Source: Streptomyces sp. TS71-3 (GTDB lineage: Bacteria; Actinomycetota; Actinomycetes; Streptomycetales; Streptomycetaceae). From it: a stretch of DNA of 64,000 bases. The notes below the pieces were generated by a model. It saw nothing but the letters and a program-made list of their open reading frames with translations. It made no database searches and was not told where the DNA came from. Below, in pieces: positions 1-8,300 of the stretch (its first letter is position 1; each line of letters begins with the position of its first letter). A program made the translations under genes and the position numbers. Where the stretch lies: assembly GCF_018327685.1 (NCBI RefSeq), contig NZ_BNEL01000003.1:1674001-1738000 (forward strand), given 5' to 3'.

Positions 1-1001
1 AGCTGGGCAAGCCGGTGCGCGTGCAGTGGAGCCGTGAGGACGAGCACATCTGGGAGCCGCACGGCCCGGGCACGCTCCACGACATGGCGGCCGGATTCGA
101 CGAGTCCGGCAACGTCACGGCCTGGAAGCACGACGCGTTCATGGCGCCGAACAACGACAGCACCATGCTCGGGCCCCTCCTGGTCGGCGTGCAGAAGCCG
201 AGCGGGCGCAAGCCGGTCGGGAACTGGACCGGTCCCGACCTCTACCAGTTCCCCAACCTGCTGGAACTCGCGCACCAGCTGCCGGAGTTCGGTGCCGACA
301 CCTCGCCCTACGGGTTCGGCCTGCGCACCACCTTCCTGCGCTCACCCGGCCAGTACCAGATCACGTTCGCCCAGGAGGCCTTCGTCGACGAGATCGCGGC
401 CAGGACCGGACAGGACCCGCTCCAGCTCCGTCTGAAGTACCTCACCGACCCCCGGGCGATCGCCGTCCTGCAGGCGGCCGCCAAGGCGGCCGGGTGGGAG
501 CCGCGGTCCTCGCCCAAGGGGGATGCGAGCACCGGCGAGGGCACCTTCACCGGGCAGGGCATCTCGTTCGTCCTGCGCGACGGCACCTACGCCGCCGGGG
601 TGGTCAGGCTGGAGGTGACTCCCACCACGGGCAAGGTCCTGCTCACGGAGGTGACCGTGGCGCAGGACCAGGGGCAGATCATCAACCCGCGCGCCATCGA
701 GCACCAGATCTCCAGCTGCGTGATCCAGACGGCGAGCCGGGTGCTCCACGAGGAGGTGAAGTTCGACACCTCCAACGTCACCACCGTCGACTGGGAGAGC
801 TACCCGATGCTCCATATGGACGAGACGCCGACGATCAACACGGTCCTCGTCCCCAACCCCCAGACGGCTCCCTCGGGCGTCGGCGAGCCGGCCGTCAACG
901 TGATGCCGTCCGCCATCTCCAGCGCCATCTTCGACGCCACCGGCGTGCGGCTCCGCACGATGCCCTTCACGGCCGAGGCGGTCAAGGCGGCCATGGGGTA
1001 G
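1..1001 (+). CDS. Molybdopterin-binding subunit of a xanthine dehydrogenase/aldehyde oxidase-family enzyme, 3' part
   Basis: Only the C-terminal ~333 residues are present; the open frame enters from the left edge (first full codon at base 3) and stops with TAG at 999-1001. The end contains the GVGEPAVNVMP segment, in which the Glu of the GxGE motif is the usual base catalyst at the molybdenum centre, followed by the SAISSAIFDATG helix typical of this family's C terminus. Such subunits hydroxylate aldehydes or N-heterocycles together with a 2Fe-2S subunit, which would lie outside the window. The sequence looks closest to the isoquinoline 1-oxidoreductase beta type, but the substrate cannot be told. 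A strong hairpin follows 75 bp downstream, so this gene probably ends its own operon. Confidence 0.85.
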   Translation, partial: LGKPVRVQWSREDEHIWEPHGPGTLHDMAAGFDESGNVTAWKHDAFMAPNNDSTMLGPLLVGVQKPSGRKPVGNWTGPDLYQFPNLLELAHQLPEFGADTSPYGFGLRTTFLRSPGQYQITFAQEAFVDEIAARTGQDPLQLRLKYLTDPRAIAVLQAAAKAAGWEPRSSPKGDASTGEGTFTGQGISFVLRDGTYAAGVVRLEVTPTTGKVLLTEVTVAQDQGQIINPRAIEHQISSCVIQTASRVLHEEVKFDTSNVTTVDWESYPMLHMDETPTINTVLVPNPQTAPSGVGEPAVNVMPSAISSAIFDATGVRLRTMPFTAEAVKAAMG

Positions 1002-1076
1002 CCGGACAGCCAGCCGGGCACGGTCGCCCAGAGCGCTTCGCCGAGTGTCCCCGGGCACCGGTGGGGTGAGGTACCA

Positions 1077-1109
1077 CGAAGGTCCCGGTCCGGCGGACCG
1101 GGACCTTCG
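1077..1109 (+). terminator. Perfect 16-bp stem hairpin after the molybdenum hydroxylase gene
   Basis: Bases 1077-1092 and 1094-1109 are exact inverted repeats (arms begin CGAAGGTCCCGG) with a one-base centre. It has no clear T-tract, which is common for Streptomyces terminators. It separates the upstream gene from the small membrane-protein genes. Confidence 0.7.
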
Positions 1110-1292
1110 GTATGGCGGAGGGGTCGTGACGGGTCGTGACAGGGACCGACGGATCAGCGCACGTCGCCCGGTCGCTACGCCGTGGCGGGCCGGCCTGGGG
1201 GAACGTCGCTGCCGAGCGTCACTACACTCGTCACTCCCTCTGTCAGACGCGGCGTCCGTCGAGAACCGCCGCAGCACCACCAGTGAGGCGAC

Positions 1293-1625
1293 ATGTCAGA
1301 TCCCCGGCCGTCCGACAGGCAGATCGCGGCCGAACACCGCCGCGGCGCCGCGCCGACCGCGACCGGTGCCGGCGGCCGCAGCCGGCTGTCCCTGCTGGCC
1401 CTGGCCGCACCGAGCGTGTCGGCGGCCGTCGCGGCGCTGTTCCTGCTCGTGGGCGGTCTCAGCAGCCTCCGCGGGCATTCCTACCTCGGCGCGGGCGTGA
1501 TGACGGTGGGCAAGCTGGCCGGAGCCATCGCGGCGGGGGCCCTGGTGGGCGACCTCGGCTGGCAGCTGGCCGAGGCCCGCAAGCGCCAGACCCGGCGGGA
1601 GCCCGCGGCGCCGGGTGGGGCATGA
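1293..1625 (+). CDS. Small membrane protein of unknown function
   Basis: 110 residues starting at an ATG preceded by GTGAGG. The N-terminal ~35 residues are polar and Arg-rich. Two hydrophobic stretches follow, at about residues 34-53 (LLALAAPSVSAAVAALFLLV) and about 64-90, with an Arg/Lys-rich tail, so a two-pass membrane protein with the tail inside is likely. I recognise no family. It stands alone between a terminator and a repeat-containing gap. The start and coding status rest on the hydrophobic pattern and codon bias only. Confidence 0.5.
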   Translation: MSDPRPSDRQIAAEHRRGAAPTATGAGGRSRLSLLALAAPSVSAAVAALFLLVGGLSSLRGHSYLGAGVMTVGKLAGAIAAGALVGDLGWQLAEARKRQTRREPAAPGGA

Positions 1626-1688
1626 CGGCCTTCCAGGGGTGCTCAGCCGTCCGGCTCGTGTCGTGCGTCCGACCAGAAGGCGGCGCAT

Positions 1689-1740
1689 GCCTGATGCAGG
1701 GAGGCTGCTCAGAGGCCTGATGCGGGGAGACTGCTCAGAA
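1689..1740. repeat. 26-bp tandem duplication
   Basis: Two adjacent 26-bp units (1689-1714 and 1715-1740, each beginning GCCTGATGC and ending GCTCAGA plus one base) differ at three positions. They lie in the 216-bp gap between two small membrane-protein genes. No gene is evident in this gap. Confidence 0.7.
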
Positions 1741-1841
1741 GGTGGAGGAGTCGTGGCAGGACTCACGCCGCGCGAGGCCGGTATGTACTGTCTCGCGCAG
1801 GGCAGACCTGAGATGAGCACACTCGACGAATGGGGCTGGGC

Positions 1842-2105
1842 ATGGGGATCGCGGGCGTTTTCAGCGCCATTGTCATCGGTATCGTCATCGGCGTCCTGGG
1901 CCGGCTCGTCGTGCCCGGTCGCCAGCACATCGGCGTGATATGGACGATCCTCGTCGGGATCGTCGCGGCATTCGTCGGCACGGGGATAGCCGCCGCGTTC
2001 GGAGTCGCCGACACCAAGGGCATCGACTGGATCGAGATCGTCATCCAGGTCGTGCTGGCCGCCGTCGGCGTCACGTTCCTGGACCGCGCGAAGTCCCGCC
2101 GCTGA
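1842..2105 (+). CDS. GlsB/YeaQ/YmgE-family small membrane protein (transglycosylase-associated)
   Basis: 87 residues with three hydrophobic segments: about 2-20 (FSAIVIGIVIGVLGRLVVPG), 27-47 and 56-73. The first segment ending in a G-R-hydrophobic-P-G turn is the hallmark of the GlsB/YeaQ/YmgE family, stress-associated proteins of poorly known function in the cytoplasmic membrane. I placed the start at ATG 1842 because family members begin directly with the first membrane helix; an in-frame ATG four codons upstream (1830) is equally possible. The gene appears monocistronic. Confidence 0.75.
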   Translation: MGIAGVFSAIVIGIVIGVLGRLVVPGRQHIGVIWTILVGIVAAFVGTGIAAAFGVADTKGIDWIEIVIQVVLAAVGVTFLDRAKSRR

Positions 2106-2302
2106 CCGTGGCCGTCATGGCCACCCGTACTCCCTGACCCCCTTGGTCGCCGTCCGCCCACCCGCGGGCGGCGACGCGGTCGCTCAGCCGGCGCTCTTGC
2201 GCGCCAGGAAGACGGCCGGCTCGCGGGGGAGCCGTGCCGTGCCGTGCGCGCACGGGGCCTTCGACGCGCCGGCGTTCGCGGCGTCGCCTGCGGCCCTGTC
2301 TT

Positions 2303-2361
2303 CCTGCGTCCTCCGCGTGCCTGCCGCCTCCGCCTCCCTGCGTCCTCCGCGTGCCTGCCGC
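2303..2361. repeat. Two exact 25-bp direct repeats in the 2106-2549 gap
   Basis: Identical 25-bp copies (2303-2327 and 2337-2361, beginning CCTGCGTCCTCC) lie 34 bp apart. The 444-bp gap holds no convincing gene; it also contains an IclR-type palindrome (2424-2440) and a hairpin with GGCCGGCCG arms (2485-2508) just before the ribosome binding site of the next gene. Confidence 0.7.
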
Positions 2362-2423
2362 GCTTTCGCGCCGGCGCCTCCCGGAACCTGGCCTTCGGAC
2401 GGACGGATCCCCGCGACCGTCCC

Positions 2424-2440
2424 GTACCGCATACCGGAAC
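2424..2440. promoter_or_regulatory. Probable IclR-family operator upstream of the first solute-binding-protein gene
   Basis: The 17-bp sequence GTACCGCATACCGGAAC matches GTTCCGCATATCGGAAC at 7073-7089 at 15 of 17 positions, with imperfect arms around a CATAN centre. It lies 110 bp upstream of the GTG at 2550. The second copy overlaps the start codon of the IclR gene itself, making that regulator the obvious candidate ligand. Confidence 0.65.
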
Positions 2441-2549
2441 CCCCGCTTGTCCCTCCGCGCGGCCGATGTCAGCGTCTGGCGCTGGGCCGGCCGTGTGGGC
2501 GGCCGGCCGGAAGTCGCCGTGGAAGCAGGGCGACAAGGGAGGAGACGTC

Positions 2550-3650
2550 GTGAGTCGTGGGGTTGCTCGGGGGACGTGGCGGACGGTGCGTTCCGGTGCT
2601 TCGCGGAAGTGGCGGGTGGTCGGCGCCGGGATGGTGGGCGTGGGGCTGCTGGCCTCGGGGTGCGCGGACCCGGCCGGAGGTGCCGGGGCCGCGGGGAGCG
2701 CCGGGGGCGGTACGGCGACGCTGACGTACCTCAACACGCTGCCGATCGAGACCCTCACCTACGCGCCCGAACTGGTCGCCGACACCAAGGGCTTCTTCGC
2801 CGCGCAGCACGTCAAGGTCGACTTCCAGTTCGTCAACGGCACGCCGCCCGCCATCGCCGCCGTGATGTCCGGCAGGGGCCAGCTCACCCGGGCCGGGGAC
2901 GCCGACATCATCAAGAGCATCGTCACCAAGGGCGCGAAGATCACCAACGTGGGCACCGTGCAGAAGGGCGGCGCCACCATCCGGATCGTCTCGGACACCA
3001 GGAGCGCCGTGCGCAAGCCCGCCGACCTGCGCGGCAAGACGATCGGCGAGTCCGCGCTCGGCGGCACCACGGAGGGCCTGCTCACCCTCCTGCTCTCCTC
3101 GGCCGGTATGAAGCTCTCCGACCTGCACCAGCAGGTGGTGCCGCTGAGTGCGGGCACCTTCAGCCTGGTCCAGAAGGGCCGGCTCGACGGGTTCATGCCC
3201 TCGCTGGACACCGCCACCGCGCTCAAGGCCGCCCACAAGGACGCCGTCACCTTCGATCTGTCCAAGTACATCGCCGCCGGCTCGCAGGCGTACATCACCT
3301 CGCCCGCGCAGGCCGGGGACCCGAAGACGCGCGACGCCATCCACCGCTACCTGCGGGCGATCAAGTCGGCCATCCAGTTCATCGTCGCCGACCAGAAGGA
3401 CGGCTACGCCAAGACGATGAAGGCGATCGGTACGAAGTACCACGTGCCGGCCTTCGACCAGCCCGAGGTCGCGAAGGCCTCCCTGGACGGCTACGTGGCC
3501 TCCTGGACCTACGGCGGGGCCGACGGCGCGGTGCAGACCGACCACAAGCGCTGGAAGGCCGTCTACGGCGAGATGGTCAAGGCGGGCATGGTGCCCGGCG
3601 GCAAGGACCCGGAGCAGTGGGTCGACGACCGGATGTCCCCGGCCTCCTGA
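2550..3650 (+). CDS. SsuA/NMT1-type ABC transporter substrate-binding lipoprotein (copy 1)
   Basis: 366 residues. The GTG at 2550 is chosen because GGAGGAG ends 5 bp before it and it gives a compact N terminus: basic region, hydrophobic stretch and lipobox LLASGC with the lipidated Cys at residue 38. The mature part has the two-lobed NMT1/SsuA fold seen in sulfonate, nitrate and thiamine-precursor uptake (APELVADTKGFF, GRLDGFMPSLDTA). It is clearly paralogous to the lipoprotein at 7173; segments such as VQKGGAT-RIVSD are nearly identical. No ATPase or permease follows directly, so it probably delivers ligand to the transporter at 8300-10008. The substrate is unknown. Confidence 0.85.
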   Translation: MSRGVARGTWRTVRSGASRKWRVVGAGMVGVGLLASGCADPAGGAGAAGSAGGGTATLTYLNTLPIETLTYAPELVADTKGFFAAQHVKVDFQFVNGTPPAIAAVMSGRGQLTRAGDADIIKSIVTKGAKITNVGTVQKGGATIRIVSDTRSAVRKPADLRGKTIGESALGGTTEGLLTLLLSSAGMKLSDLHQQVVPLSAGTFSLVQKGRLDGFMPSLDTATALKAAHKDAVTFDLSKYIAAGSQAYITSPAQAGDPKTRDAIHRYLRAIKSAIQFIVADQKDGYAKTMKAIGTKYHVPAFDQPEVAKASLDGYVASWTYGGADGAVQTDHKRWKAVYGEMVKAGMVPGGKDPEQWVDDRMSPAS

Positions 3651-3678
3651 CGACGACGGACTCCGGAGGGCCCACCCC

Positions 3679-4860
3679 ATGCGCATCACCGCACTGGACA
3701 GCCTGCACTGCGGTGCCGGCACCCGCACCTGGTCGTTCCTCAGGCTGACCACCGACACCGGGGTCACCGGATGGTCCGAGTACAGCGACAGCGAGCTGGG
3801 CAGCGTGGCGCTGTCCAGCGTGATCGAACGCCTCGGCCGCCGGGTGCTGGGGCACGACCCGCGGCGCGTCGGGCTGCTGGAGGCCACGCTCCGGGCCCGG
3901 TTGCGCGAGGCCGCCGGCGGGCTCGCCCAGCGCGCCGTCGCCGCCATCGTGAACGCCGCGCTGGACGCCAAGGCACGCCACCTCGACGTCCCGGTGTACG
4001 AGCTGTTCGGCGGCGCCGTCCGGGACAGCGTCCCGCTGTACTGGTCGCACTGCGGCCTCGGCCGGATCCGGATGTCCGAGGCGCTCGGCACGCCGGCGCT
4101 GCGGGACCTGGACGACGTTCGCGCGCTGGGCGCCGAGGTGCGCGAACGCGGCTACCGCGCGCTGAAGACCAACCTGCTCGTCGCGGATGCCGGCGGGGTG
4201 CGGCTGTGGCTGCCCGCCTGGGGCGGCGCGGGCTTTCCGGAGCTGGAACCGGAGCCCGAGCTGCTGGCCGGTGCCGCGGACGTGCTGCGCGCCTTCGCCG
4301 AGGGCGCCGGGCCGGGCGTGCGGATCATGCTCGACGTCAACTTCAACGTCAAGGGTCCGGCGATCGGCCGCCTGGCCAGGGCGCTCGCACCGCTCGGCGT
4401 GGACTGGCTGGAGGTCGACAGCCACGACCCCCGGCCGCTGCTCGCCGCCCGTGGCGGCGGGGTGCGCATCGCCTCCTGCGAGTCGGTGCACACGGCACGC
4501 GCGTACCGGCCGTTCTTCGACGCGGGCGCGGTGGACGTGCCCATCGTGGACGTGGCGTGGAACGGGCTGCCGGAGGCCGTCCGGGTCGCCGCGCTGGCCG
4601 ACACGTACGACCTGAACATCGCGCCGCACAACTGCGCGGGGCACCTCTACACCTTCATGAGCGCCCACCTCGCCGCGGCCACCGCGAACCTCTCGGTGCT
4701 GGAGTACGACGTGGACGGCGTGCCCTGGCGGGACGAGGTGTTCACCCGGGCTCCCGAGATCGCCGACGGCCGGATGGCGGTGCCGGACGGCCCGGGTTGG
4801 GGCTGCGAGCCGGACGAGGAGGCGATCCGCGCGCATCCCGCCACGGCCACCGCCGTCTGA
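3679..4860 (+). CDS. Enolase-superfamily enzyme, mandelate racemase/muconate lactonizing type (1)
   Basis: 393 residues, 28 bp after the lipoprotein gene. N-terminal capping domain (about 1-125) followed by a (beta/alpha)8 barrel. Likely metal ligands are Asp219 (LDVNFN), Glu245 (LEVDS) and Glu268 (CESVH); Lys163 (LKTN) and His317 (APHN) are the expected acid/base residues. Enzymes of this group abstract the proton alpha to a carboxylate and act as acid-sugar dehydratases, racemases or cycloisomerases in the cytoplasm. The KTN motif is not the usual KxK, so the exact reaction should not be inferred. It is one of three family members in this locus. Confidence 0.85.
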   Translation: MRITALDSLHCGAGTRTWSFLRLTTDTGVTGWSEYSDSELGSVALSSVIERLGRRVLGHDPRRVGLLEATLRARLREAAGGLAQRAVAAIVNAALDAKARHLDVPVYELFGGAVRDSVPLYWSHCGLGRIRMSEALGTPALRDLDDVRALGAEVRERGYRALKTNLLVADAGGVRLWLPAWGGAGFPELEPEPELLAGAADVLRAFAEGAGPGVRIMLDVNFNVKGPAIGRLARALAPLGVDWLEVDSHDPRPLLAARGGGVRIASCESVHTARAYRPFFDAGAVDVPIVDVAWNGLPEAVRVAALADTYDLNIAPHNCAGHLYTFMSAHLAAATANLSVLEYDVDGVPWRDEVFTRAPEIADGRMAVPDGPGWGCEPDEEAIRAHPATATAV

Positions 4861-4939
4861 GCCCGGCAGGACACCGTCCCGTGCGGCCGGGGCGGCACGG
4901 GCTCCACCCGCCACCGTCCGAGCCCGGCCACACCGTCCG

Positions 4940-5023
4940 GTGCGCCTGCCCACCAGCGCCGTGGGCCTGCCCACCATCGCCGTGCGCCCGCCCACCACCG
5001 CAAGCCTCCTGCCCATCGCCGCA
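4940..5023. repeat. Four tandem 21-bp repeats between two enolase-family genes
   Basis: Units start at 4940, 4961, 4982 and 5003, each resembling GTGNGCCTGCCCACCANCGCC. The 250-bp gap 4861-5110 is otherwise without features. Because the period is a multiple of three, an open frame runs through it into the next gene, but this Pro/Arg-rich extension is probably not translated. Confidence 0.75.
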
Positions 5024-5110
5024 GGGCTCCGCCATCGCCGTCCGGGTCCCACCGCGCCCGGCCCCGGTGCGTCCGCCCGCCGCTCCCCCCCGTCACTCCG
5101 AGGAGTCCCC

Positions 5111-6274
5111 ATGCCCGCCGTCCCGTCCTCCGTGCCCCCGATCACCTCACTCGACGCCCGGTTGGTCAGCTACCGCTTCCCCGTGCGGCCCGAGCCGCTG
5201 GCCGTGGGGAGCGCGGAGCGCCGGGACGTGGTGCTGGTGCGGGTGCGGTGTGCGGATGGGACGGTGGGGTACGGGGAGGCCTTCCACGGGCATGCGGGCA
5301 GCGCCGTCGCCGAGATCGTCAACACCACCATGCAGGACGTGGTGGTCGGCCGGGCCCCGTACGAGACCCGGGACGTGGGCGCGGAGACCTTCCACCGGTT
5401 CGTGTACGCGGCCGGGATGTCCAGCGGGTTCCTCCTCGCGCTCAGCGGTGTGGACCTCGCGATGTGGGACGCCTGGGGCAAGGTGTGCGGGCAGCCGGTG
5501 CACCGCCTGCTGGGCGGTTCGCTCACCGAAGCGGACGTCTACGGCGGCGGGTTCACGCTCGGCTTCCAGCCGCCCGAGCGGCTGGCCGACGAGGTGCGGC
5601 GGATGCGGGAGGCCTTCGGCCTCGACGCCGTCAAGCTCCGCGTCGGCCAGGCGCCCGGTGCCGACCTGGACCGGGTGCGGCACGTCCGGGAGGCGTTCGG
5701 GGACGGCCTGGAGATCATGGTGGACGCCAACCTGGGCCACCGCTACGACGTGGCGCGGATCGCCGGGGCGCTGGGCGAGCTGGGCGTGGGCTGGCTGGAG
5801 GAGCCGTACGCGCCGCAGCAGCCGGCGCGGTTCGCGGCGCTGCGTGCGCGGGGCCTGGTGCCGCTGGCCGGCGGGGAGAACCTGGGCGGCGCGGCGGAGT
5901 TCGCGGACTGGATCGGCCGGGGCGCGCTGGACGTCGTCCAGCCGGACGTCAGCCGGGTCGGCGGGATCACCGAGGCGGTGCGGATCGGGGCGCTGGCGCG
6001 CGCCGCGGGGCTGCGCTTCGCGCCGCACATCTCGCACAGCTGCCTCAACCACGCCGCCACGCTGCACGTGATCTCCGCCGTCGGCGACGGCGTCTTCGAG
6101 GCGGACGGCAGCGCGGTGAACCCGTTCCGCGACGGGGTGTTCTCCAGCGGCATCACGTTCTCGGGCGGCCGGGTGCGGCTGCCGGACGCGCCGGGGCTCG
6201 GCGCCCGGGTGGACGAGTCGGCGCTGGCCTCGTACCCGGGCGAGACGGGATCGCCGTTCCCGCGGGTGTGGTGA
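5111..6274 (+). CDS. Enolase-superfamily enzyme, mandelate racemase/muconate lactonizing type (2)
   Basis: 387 residues. The ATG at 5111 follows AGGAG by 5 bp, and the protein begins as family members do, so longer upstream frames are rejected. Barrel motifs: Lys175-x-Arg177 (KLRVG), Asp205 (VDANLG), Glu230/231 (WLEEP), Glu256 (GGENLGG), QPDVSRVGG and His306 (APHIS). The WLEEP and QPDVSR-GG signatures are typical of acid-sugar dehydratases of the mandelate racemase subgroup, though lactonizing enzymes share much of this. It is transcribed after the first enolase gene and converges on the IclR gene 42 bp away. Confidence 0.85.
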   Translation: MPAVPSSVPPITSLDARLVSYRFPVRPEPLAVGSAERRDVVLVRVRCADGTVGYGEAFHGHAGSAVAEIVNTTMQDVVVGRAPYETRDVGAETFHRFVYAAGMSSGFLLALSGVDLAMWDAWGKVCGQPVHRLLGGSLTEADVYGGGFTLGFQPPERLADEVRRMREAFGLDAVKLRVGQAPGADLDRVRHVREAFGDGLEIMVDANLGHRYDVARIAGALGELGVGWLEEPYAPQQPARFAALRARGLVPLAGGENLGGAAEFADWIGRGALDVVQPDVSRVGGITEAVRIGALARAAGLRFAPHISHSCLNHAATLHVISAVGDGVFEADGSAVNPFRDGVFSSGITFSGGRVRLPDAPGLGARVDESALASYPGETGSPFPRVW

Positions 6275-6316
6275 GGCGGGGCCGGCCGCCCGCGTACCGG
6301 CCGTCCGGGGGCGGCC

Positions 6317-7081
6317 CTAGGCAGCCGCCCCGTCCACCGCCCATAACGCGCCGAGCTGCCGCGACAGCGACAGCGACGCCGTGAGCACCGCGGGGGCGAG
6401 GTGCCGGGCCGAGCGGAGGCTCTCCAGGCCCGTGACGGAGACCGCGGCGACCGCCTCGCCGCCGCCCGCGAACAGCGGTGCGGCCACGCAGTGCAGGCCG
6501 ATGTGGGATTCCTGGAGGTCGTAGGCGATGCGCCTCTTGCGGATGGTGCCGAGCTCGCTGCGCAGCACTCCGGGGTCCACGTTGGTCTTGACGGTGCGCC
6601 GCCGCAGGCCGGCCTCGATGACCTCGTCGACCAGCTCCGGCGGGCCGAAGGCCAGCATCGCCTTGCCGAGCGCCGTGCAGTGCAGCGGCAGCCGCCCGCC
6701 CGTTCGGGAGTGCGGCACGGGCACGTCGGGGGCGAAGAGCTTCTCGACGTAGACGATGTCCATGCCGTCGCGGACCGCGAGGTTCACGGTCCTGCGCGTG
6801 GTCACGTAGAGGTCTTCCAGGTACGGCAGGGCGATGTCGCGCAGGTTGCGCGCGGACGGCACGAGGTGCCCCAGCTCGAACAGCCGCATGCCCAGGCGCA
6901 GGCCGCCGGGTGAGCGCTCCAGGGCACGCCATTTCACGAGGTCGCCGACCAGGCGGTGGGCCGTCGACTTCGGCAGGCCCGCCTTGGCGGCGAGCTCGGT
7001 CAGGGTGAGTTCGCCGTCGCCCTTGTCGAACGCGTCGAGAAGGGTGAGGGCCCTGATGAGGGACGAGGTTGGGTTCCGCAT
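6317..7081 (-). CDS. IclR-family transcriptional regulator
   Basis: 254 residues from the ATG at 7081 (GGAAAGG upstream on the minus strand). N-terminal winged helix (about 1-60: SLIRALTLLDAF, LTLTELAAKAGLPKSTAHRLV) and the C-terminal IclR effector domain (PLHCTALGKAMLAF, IAYDLQESHIGLHCVAAPLF). Proteins of this type sense small organic acids or sugar acids and often repress the adjacent catabolic operon. It is divergent from the second lipoprotein gene, and a perfect-armed 17-bp palindrome covers its own start codon, so autoregulation is likely. A similar site upstream of 2550 extends control to the other flank. Confidence 0.9.
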   Translation of the reverse strand: MRNPTSSLIRALTLLDAFDKGDGELTLTELAAKAGLPKSTAHRLVGDLVKWRALERSPGGLRLGMRLFELGHLVPSARNLRDIALPYLEDLYVTTRRTVNLAVRDGMDIVYVEKLFAPDVPVPHSRTGGRLPLHCTALGKAMLAFGPPELVDEVIEAGLRRRTVKTNVDPGVLRSELGTIRKRRIAYDLQESHIGLHCVAAPLFAGGGEAVAAVSVTGLESLRSARHLAPAVLTASLSLSRQLGALWAVDGAAA

Positions 7082-7089
7082 ATCGGAAC
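7073..7089. promoter_or_regulatory. IclR-type operator palindrome overlapping the regulator start
   Basis: GTTCCGCATATCGGAAC has exact 6-bp arms (GTTCCG/CGGAAC) around CATAT. It overlaps codons 1-3 of the IclR gene and lies 84 bp upstream of the ATG at 7173. A second copy is at 2424-2440. Confidence 0.7.
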
Positions 7090-7172
7090 GCACCTTTCCA
7101 CGACATCGGTCCGCTGACCAGGGTTGCGTCCGACGAAGACGAAGCAGTGGAGAACGCCAAAGGAGGCGGATC

Positions 7173-8300
7173 ATGACTGCGCTGAAACGGGCAGCGAGCC
7201 CCGGAAGGTGCTGCGTCGCCCTCGGCGCGGCGGCGACGCTGGCGCTGACGGCCTGCGGCGGGCCGGCGAGTGACGCCGCCGCCGGCAGTGCCAGGGGCCT
7301 GGACACCATCACCTTCCTGACGAACGTGCCGACCGCGGGCCTGACCTGGGCCCCGGAGCTGGTCGCCGACACCTGCGGGCAGTTCGCGAAGCAGCACCTG
7401 AAGGTGAAGTTCCAGTACATCAACGGCGCCCCCGCCGGGGTGCAGGCCGTGCTCGCCGGCTCCGCCCTGCTGGTGCGGCCCGGCGACACGGACGCCATGC
7501 AGTCCATCGCGACCGGGGCGCCGATCGTGAACGTGGGCGCGGTGCAGAAGGGCGGCGCCACGCTGCGCATCGTCTCCGACAGGCACCACCCGCTCACCAC
7601 CCCGGCATCCCTCAAGGGCAAGACCATGGGCGTGGGCTCCACGGGCGGCTCCACGAAGGTCATGCTCGACCTGGTGCTCGCCACCGCCCACCTCAAGCCG
7701 GACGCGCTCACGCGCCAGGTGGTGGGCCTCACGCCGGGCGTCTTCAACCTGGTCCAGAGCGGCAAGCTGGACGGCTACGTGGTCTCGCTCGACACCGCCT
7801 ACACGCTCCAGAAGCAGCAGAAGGACGTGGTGGTGACGAACCCCGCGGACTTCATCACGGCGGGCTCGAACAACTACGTCACCTCCGCCAGGCAGCTGAA
7901 GGACCCGGCCAAGGCGTCCCAGATCCACCGGTTCGAGGCGGGCATCCAGGCGGCCATGCGGTTCATCATCGCCGACCAGGCCGACGACTACGCCAAGACG
8001 AAGAAGTGCATCGCGTCCAAGTACGACGTGGCCAGCCTCAAGGACGACGAGGTGGCCCGCCGCTCCCTGGACACCTACGTCAAGGCCTGGACCACCGGCG
8101 GAGCGGACAAGCTGCTCCAGACCGACCCGAAGGCCTGGCAGAAGACCTACGACGAGCTGACGTCGGCCGGCCTGATCAAGAAGGGCCTCAAGCCGGCCGC
8201 GTGGTACTCGAACGCGCAGGTCCCCAAGGGCGCCGGCGCGTCGGGGAGCGCCCCGAGGGCCGCCGCGCCGCGCACCGCCGCGACCGGGAAGGAGCAGTGA
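7173..8300 (+). CDS. SsuA/NMT1-type ABC transporter substrate-binding lipoprotein (copy 2)
   Basis: 375 residues; the ATG at 7173 follows AAAGGAGG by 6 bp. Signal peptide with lipobox LTAC, lipidated Cys28. The mature domain parallels the protein at 2550-3650 throughout (LTWAPELVADTCGQF, VQKGGATLRIVSD). It adds an Ala/Pro/Ser-rich C-terminal tail of about 35 residues. It carries Cys68 and Cys279, each aligning with non-Cys residues in the paralogue, which could form a disulfide. It starts the rightward operon with the ATPase and permease (TGATG overlap) and is the primary binding protein of that transporter. Ligand unknown. Confidence 0.87.
   Translation: MTALKRAASPGRCCVALGAAATLALTACGGPASDAAAGSARGLDTITFLTNVPTAGLTWAPELVADTCGQFAKQHLKVKFQYINGAPAGVQAVLAGSALLVRPGDTDAMQSIATGAPIVNVGAVQKGGATLRIVSDRHHPLTTPASLKGKTMGVGSTGGSTKVMLDLVLATAHLKPDALTRQVVGLTPGVFNLVQSGKLDGYVVSLDTAYTLQKQQKDVVVTNPADFITAGSNNYVTSARQLKDPAKASQIHRFEAGIQAAMRFIIADQADDYAKTKKCIASKYDVASLKDDEVARRSLDTYVKAWTTGGADKLLQTDPKAWQKTYDELTSAGLIKKGLKPAAWYSNAQVPKGAGASGSAPRAAAPRTAATGKEQ

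Noticed and set aside
4940..5110. N-terminal extension of the second enolase-family protein to a GTG at 4940
   Set aside because: The extension is the 21-bp repeat array; AGGAG lies 5 bp before the ATG at 5111 and family members start there.
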